Program-made: the position numbers and the translations under genes
Source: Ignavibacteriales bacterium
GTDB taxonomy: Bacteria; Bacteroidota; Ignavibacteria; Ignavibacteriales; Ignavibacteriaceae
Assembly (NCBI GenBank): GCA_020061995.1
Contig: JAGUXE010000213.1
Location: 1-6,296 of the forward strand
DNA: 6,296 nucleotides
Direction of reading: 5' to 3'
Notes under the pieces: model-generated
Database searches by the model: none
Told to the model about the DNA's origin: nothing
The model's input: only the letters and a program-made list of their open reading frames with translations
In this document: positions 4,846-6,296 of the stretch, piece after piece
Layout: each line of letters opens with the position of its first letter
Numbering within the stretch: the stretch's first letter is position 1

Positions 4846-6296
4846 GCACTGATGATACAATCGTAATTAAAAGGAGAAGCTTATTTCACAAAATTGTTAA
4901 TGGCTTCTTATATACTCTGCTTACGGGTTTGATAATCTTTTTAATCTTTTTTGGTTTTTCTCAAACTTCAACCTTCCGAAATGTATTAAGAGAAAATGTT
5001 GTTGAAATACTAAATGATAATATCAACGGTGTTTTTTCTCTTGAAAAGATTGACGGCACAATTTTTACTTCCATTATTCTTCGAAATACGTTTCTCACTG
5101 ACAAAATAGACACAATTGCATCGATAAAAAAAATCGAAATTAAACTGAGCCCGCTTAAGATATTGCTAAAACAAATCTATATTCGAAGTGTTGTAATTGA
5201 AAATGCTGATATCGTTTTATTAAAAGATACTTCGGGAGTTTTAAATATTTCAAAAGTGTTTTTACCATCAGAGGATGAAGATAGTACTTCTTCTGATTTT
5301 CCTTTTTCTATTCGGGTAGCCGATTTATCACTTACCGGAATAAACTTCAAATTACAAACTTATGAAAATCGAAATAGCTCTTCATCTTATGAGAACATGA
5401 ATTTTGATGATTTAAGAATCTCAGATTTGCGAGTTAGGTTAAATACCTATTTATCAATTTCTGATAATGAATATGAACTCGAACTAAATGAGATTGGCTT
5501 TAATCCGAATTTTACTTTCATCCCCAATTTAGAATTATCAGGTTCGTTTTTGTTAAACGAAAAAATTATTCAAGTCAGAAATCTAAATCTTAAGACTAAT
5601 GAGACAAAAATTTATCTATCAGCTACAGTTGAACGACTGAATATATTTGAGGAAATAAATTCAGAAATATTTAATAACGCGGGCATTTCTCTAAACCTTG
5701 AATCGGAAAATTTTGATTTTGACTTATTAACTACATTCATTCCGCCAATGGAAATTTTAAAAGGTAAAATAAGTGCAAATCTTCAAGCCGAAGGGACCTT
5801 TAAAGAAATAATTATTAATAAACTTGATTTAGATTATATCGACACAAAACTTTCGGCAAATGGTAAAATATCAAATTTGGAAAATCCTGAAGAATTGCAA
5901 ATTGATGTAAGCATTTTGAATTCGGAAGTAGATTATCGAAATGTAAATTCATTATTACCGTCATTAGACCTGCCCAAGTTCAGTGGTTTGGATAAAGTAT
6001 ATTTCGATACATTAAAATATGTGGGCACTCCGTTTAATTTCATAAGCAGATATGCAATTAGATTGAATAACGGTTCAATAAATGGAGATGTTGCGCTTGA
6101 TTATCGTACTCCCGTAATGATATATGATTTAAATCTCCTTTCAAAAAATATAGATATCAACCCGATTTTTGATATTCCATTAAAACTAAATCTCTCAACG
6201 TCCATTAAAGGGAAAGGAACTGACGCAGATAGATTGTCAGCTGTATTTGATATTGATGCGGATGGAACTGTTTTTCAGAATAATAGGTTTTCTGAG
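4842..6296 (+). CDS. AsmA/TamB-like membrane-anchored envelope protein, N-terminal part (3'-truncated by the window)
   Basis: The frame is open for 485 codons to the last base. The best start is GTG at 4842, overlapping the adenylyltransferase stop by 4 bases (GTGA). No in-frame ATG lies upstream of the membrane segment, and no Shine-Dalgarno is visible, so coupled translation is likely. The N-terminus is a short basic cytosolic tail (KRR at 10-12), then one strongly hydrophobic helix (about 21-39), giving an inner-membrane anchor with a periplasmic body. The following pattern is typical of AsmA/TamB N-termini: FSLEKIDGTIFTS (65-77), IASIKKIEIKLSPLKILLK (92-110) and IYIRSVVIENADIVLLKD (112-129). 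After an acidic/Ser-rich stretch (143-151) come beta-rich repeats such as LSLTGINFKL and LKGKISANLQAEGTF. Family members bridge the periplasm and act in lipid transport or outer-membrane protein assembly. The C-terminal DUF490 region that would define TamB proper is beyond the window, so another AsmA-like protein is possible. Confidence 0.8.
   Translation, partial: MSTDDTIVIKRRSLFHKIVNGFLYTLLTGLIIFLIFFGFSQTSTFRNVLRENVVEILNDNINGVFSLEKIDGTIFTSIILRNTFLTDKIDTIASIKKIEIKLSPLKILLKQIYIRSVVIENADIVLLKDTSGVLNISKVFLPSEDEDSTSSDFPFSIRVADLSLTGINFKLQTYENRNSSSSYENMNFDDLRISDLRVRLNTYLSISDNEYELELNEIGFNPNFTFIPNLELSGSFLLNEKIIQVRNLNLKTNETKIYLSATVERLNIFEEINSEIFNNAGISLNLESENFDFDLLTTFIPPMEILKGKISANLQAEGTFKEIIINKLDLDYIDTKLSANGKISNLENPEELQIDVSILNSEVDYRNVNSLLPSLDLPKFSGLDKVYFDTLKYVGTPFNFISRYAIRLNNGSINGDVALDYRTPVMIYDLNLLSKNIDINPIFDIPLKLNLSTSIKGKGTDADRLSAVFDIDADGTVFQNNRFSE

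Noticed and set aside
4870..4874. AGGAG Shine-Dalgarno-like word near the start of the TamB-like gene
   Set aside because: It lies in frame inside the coding sequence (Arg-Arg codons before Ser), and no ATG, GTG or TTG follows at a suitable distance in that frame. The GTG at 4842 with its overlap is the better start.
1..6296. Search for a defence system, CRISPR array, insertion sequence or RNA gene
   Set aside because: No direct repeats with spacers, transposase motifs, tRNA-like cloverleaf or terminal inverted repeats were seen; almost all of the window is conserved envelope and metabolic coding sequence.

Overview
The window is an ordinary-looking, AT-rich chromosomal segment from a Gram-negative bacterium with a lipid A/LPS outer membrane. 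All genes lie on the plus strand. Several features point to the Bacteroidota/Chlorobiota/Ignavibacteriota (FCB) group: a FabZ unit directly upstream of lpxA (in this group FabZ is usually fused to LpxC), weak or absent Shine-Dalgarno sequences before several genes, a two-component-regulator-type beta-propeller protein, and a TamB/AsmA-like giant. An Ignavibacteria-like organism is my best guess. This is inference from style and gene content, not a database match.

Layout: (1) 1-432, the C-terminal part of a FabZ-type dehydratase, entering from the left and probably the tail of an LpxC-FabZ fusion. (2) 450-1226, lpxA, a complete UDP-GlcNAc acyltransferase with its catalytic histidine. (3) 1227-1410, the only sizeable gap; it holds two AT-rich inverted repeats, a weak sigma70-like promoter candidate and a clear AGGA ribosome binding site. 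(4) 1411-2229, panB, complete. (5) 2259-3371, a secreted protein with seven propeller-type repeats and no assigned function. (6) 3368-4363 and 4363-4845, a heptose-7-phosphate kinase and a heptose-1-phosphate adenylyltransferase, the two halves of enterobacterial HldE as separate genes. (7) 4842-6296, the N-terminal 485 codons of a membrane-anchored AsmA/TamB-like protein, starting at GTG and running off the right end.

How they fit together: FabZ and LpxA act around 3-hydroxyacyl-ACP. LpxA commits it to lipid A, while FabZ dehydrates it for fatty acid elongation. Downstream, the HldA/HldC pair makes ADP-heptose for the LPS inner core. The TamB-like protein probably serves outer-membrane assembly or lipid transport. 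PanB makes ketopantoate for CoA and the ACP prosthetic group, which is only an indirect link to the envelope theme. The propeller gene, hldA, hldC and the TamB-like gene are joined by stop/start overlaps of 4, 1 and 4 bases, so they are very likely co-transcribed and translationally coupled.

I see no mobile element, CRISPR array, tRNA or rRNA, and no clear sign of an undescribed system. The most open question is the secreted seven-repeat propeller protein coupled to ADP-heptose synthesis genes.
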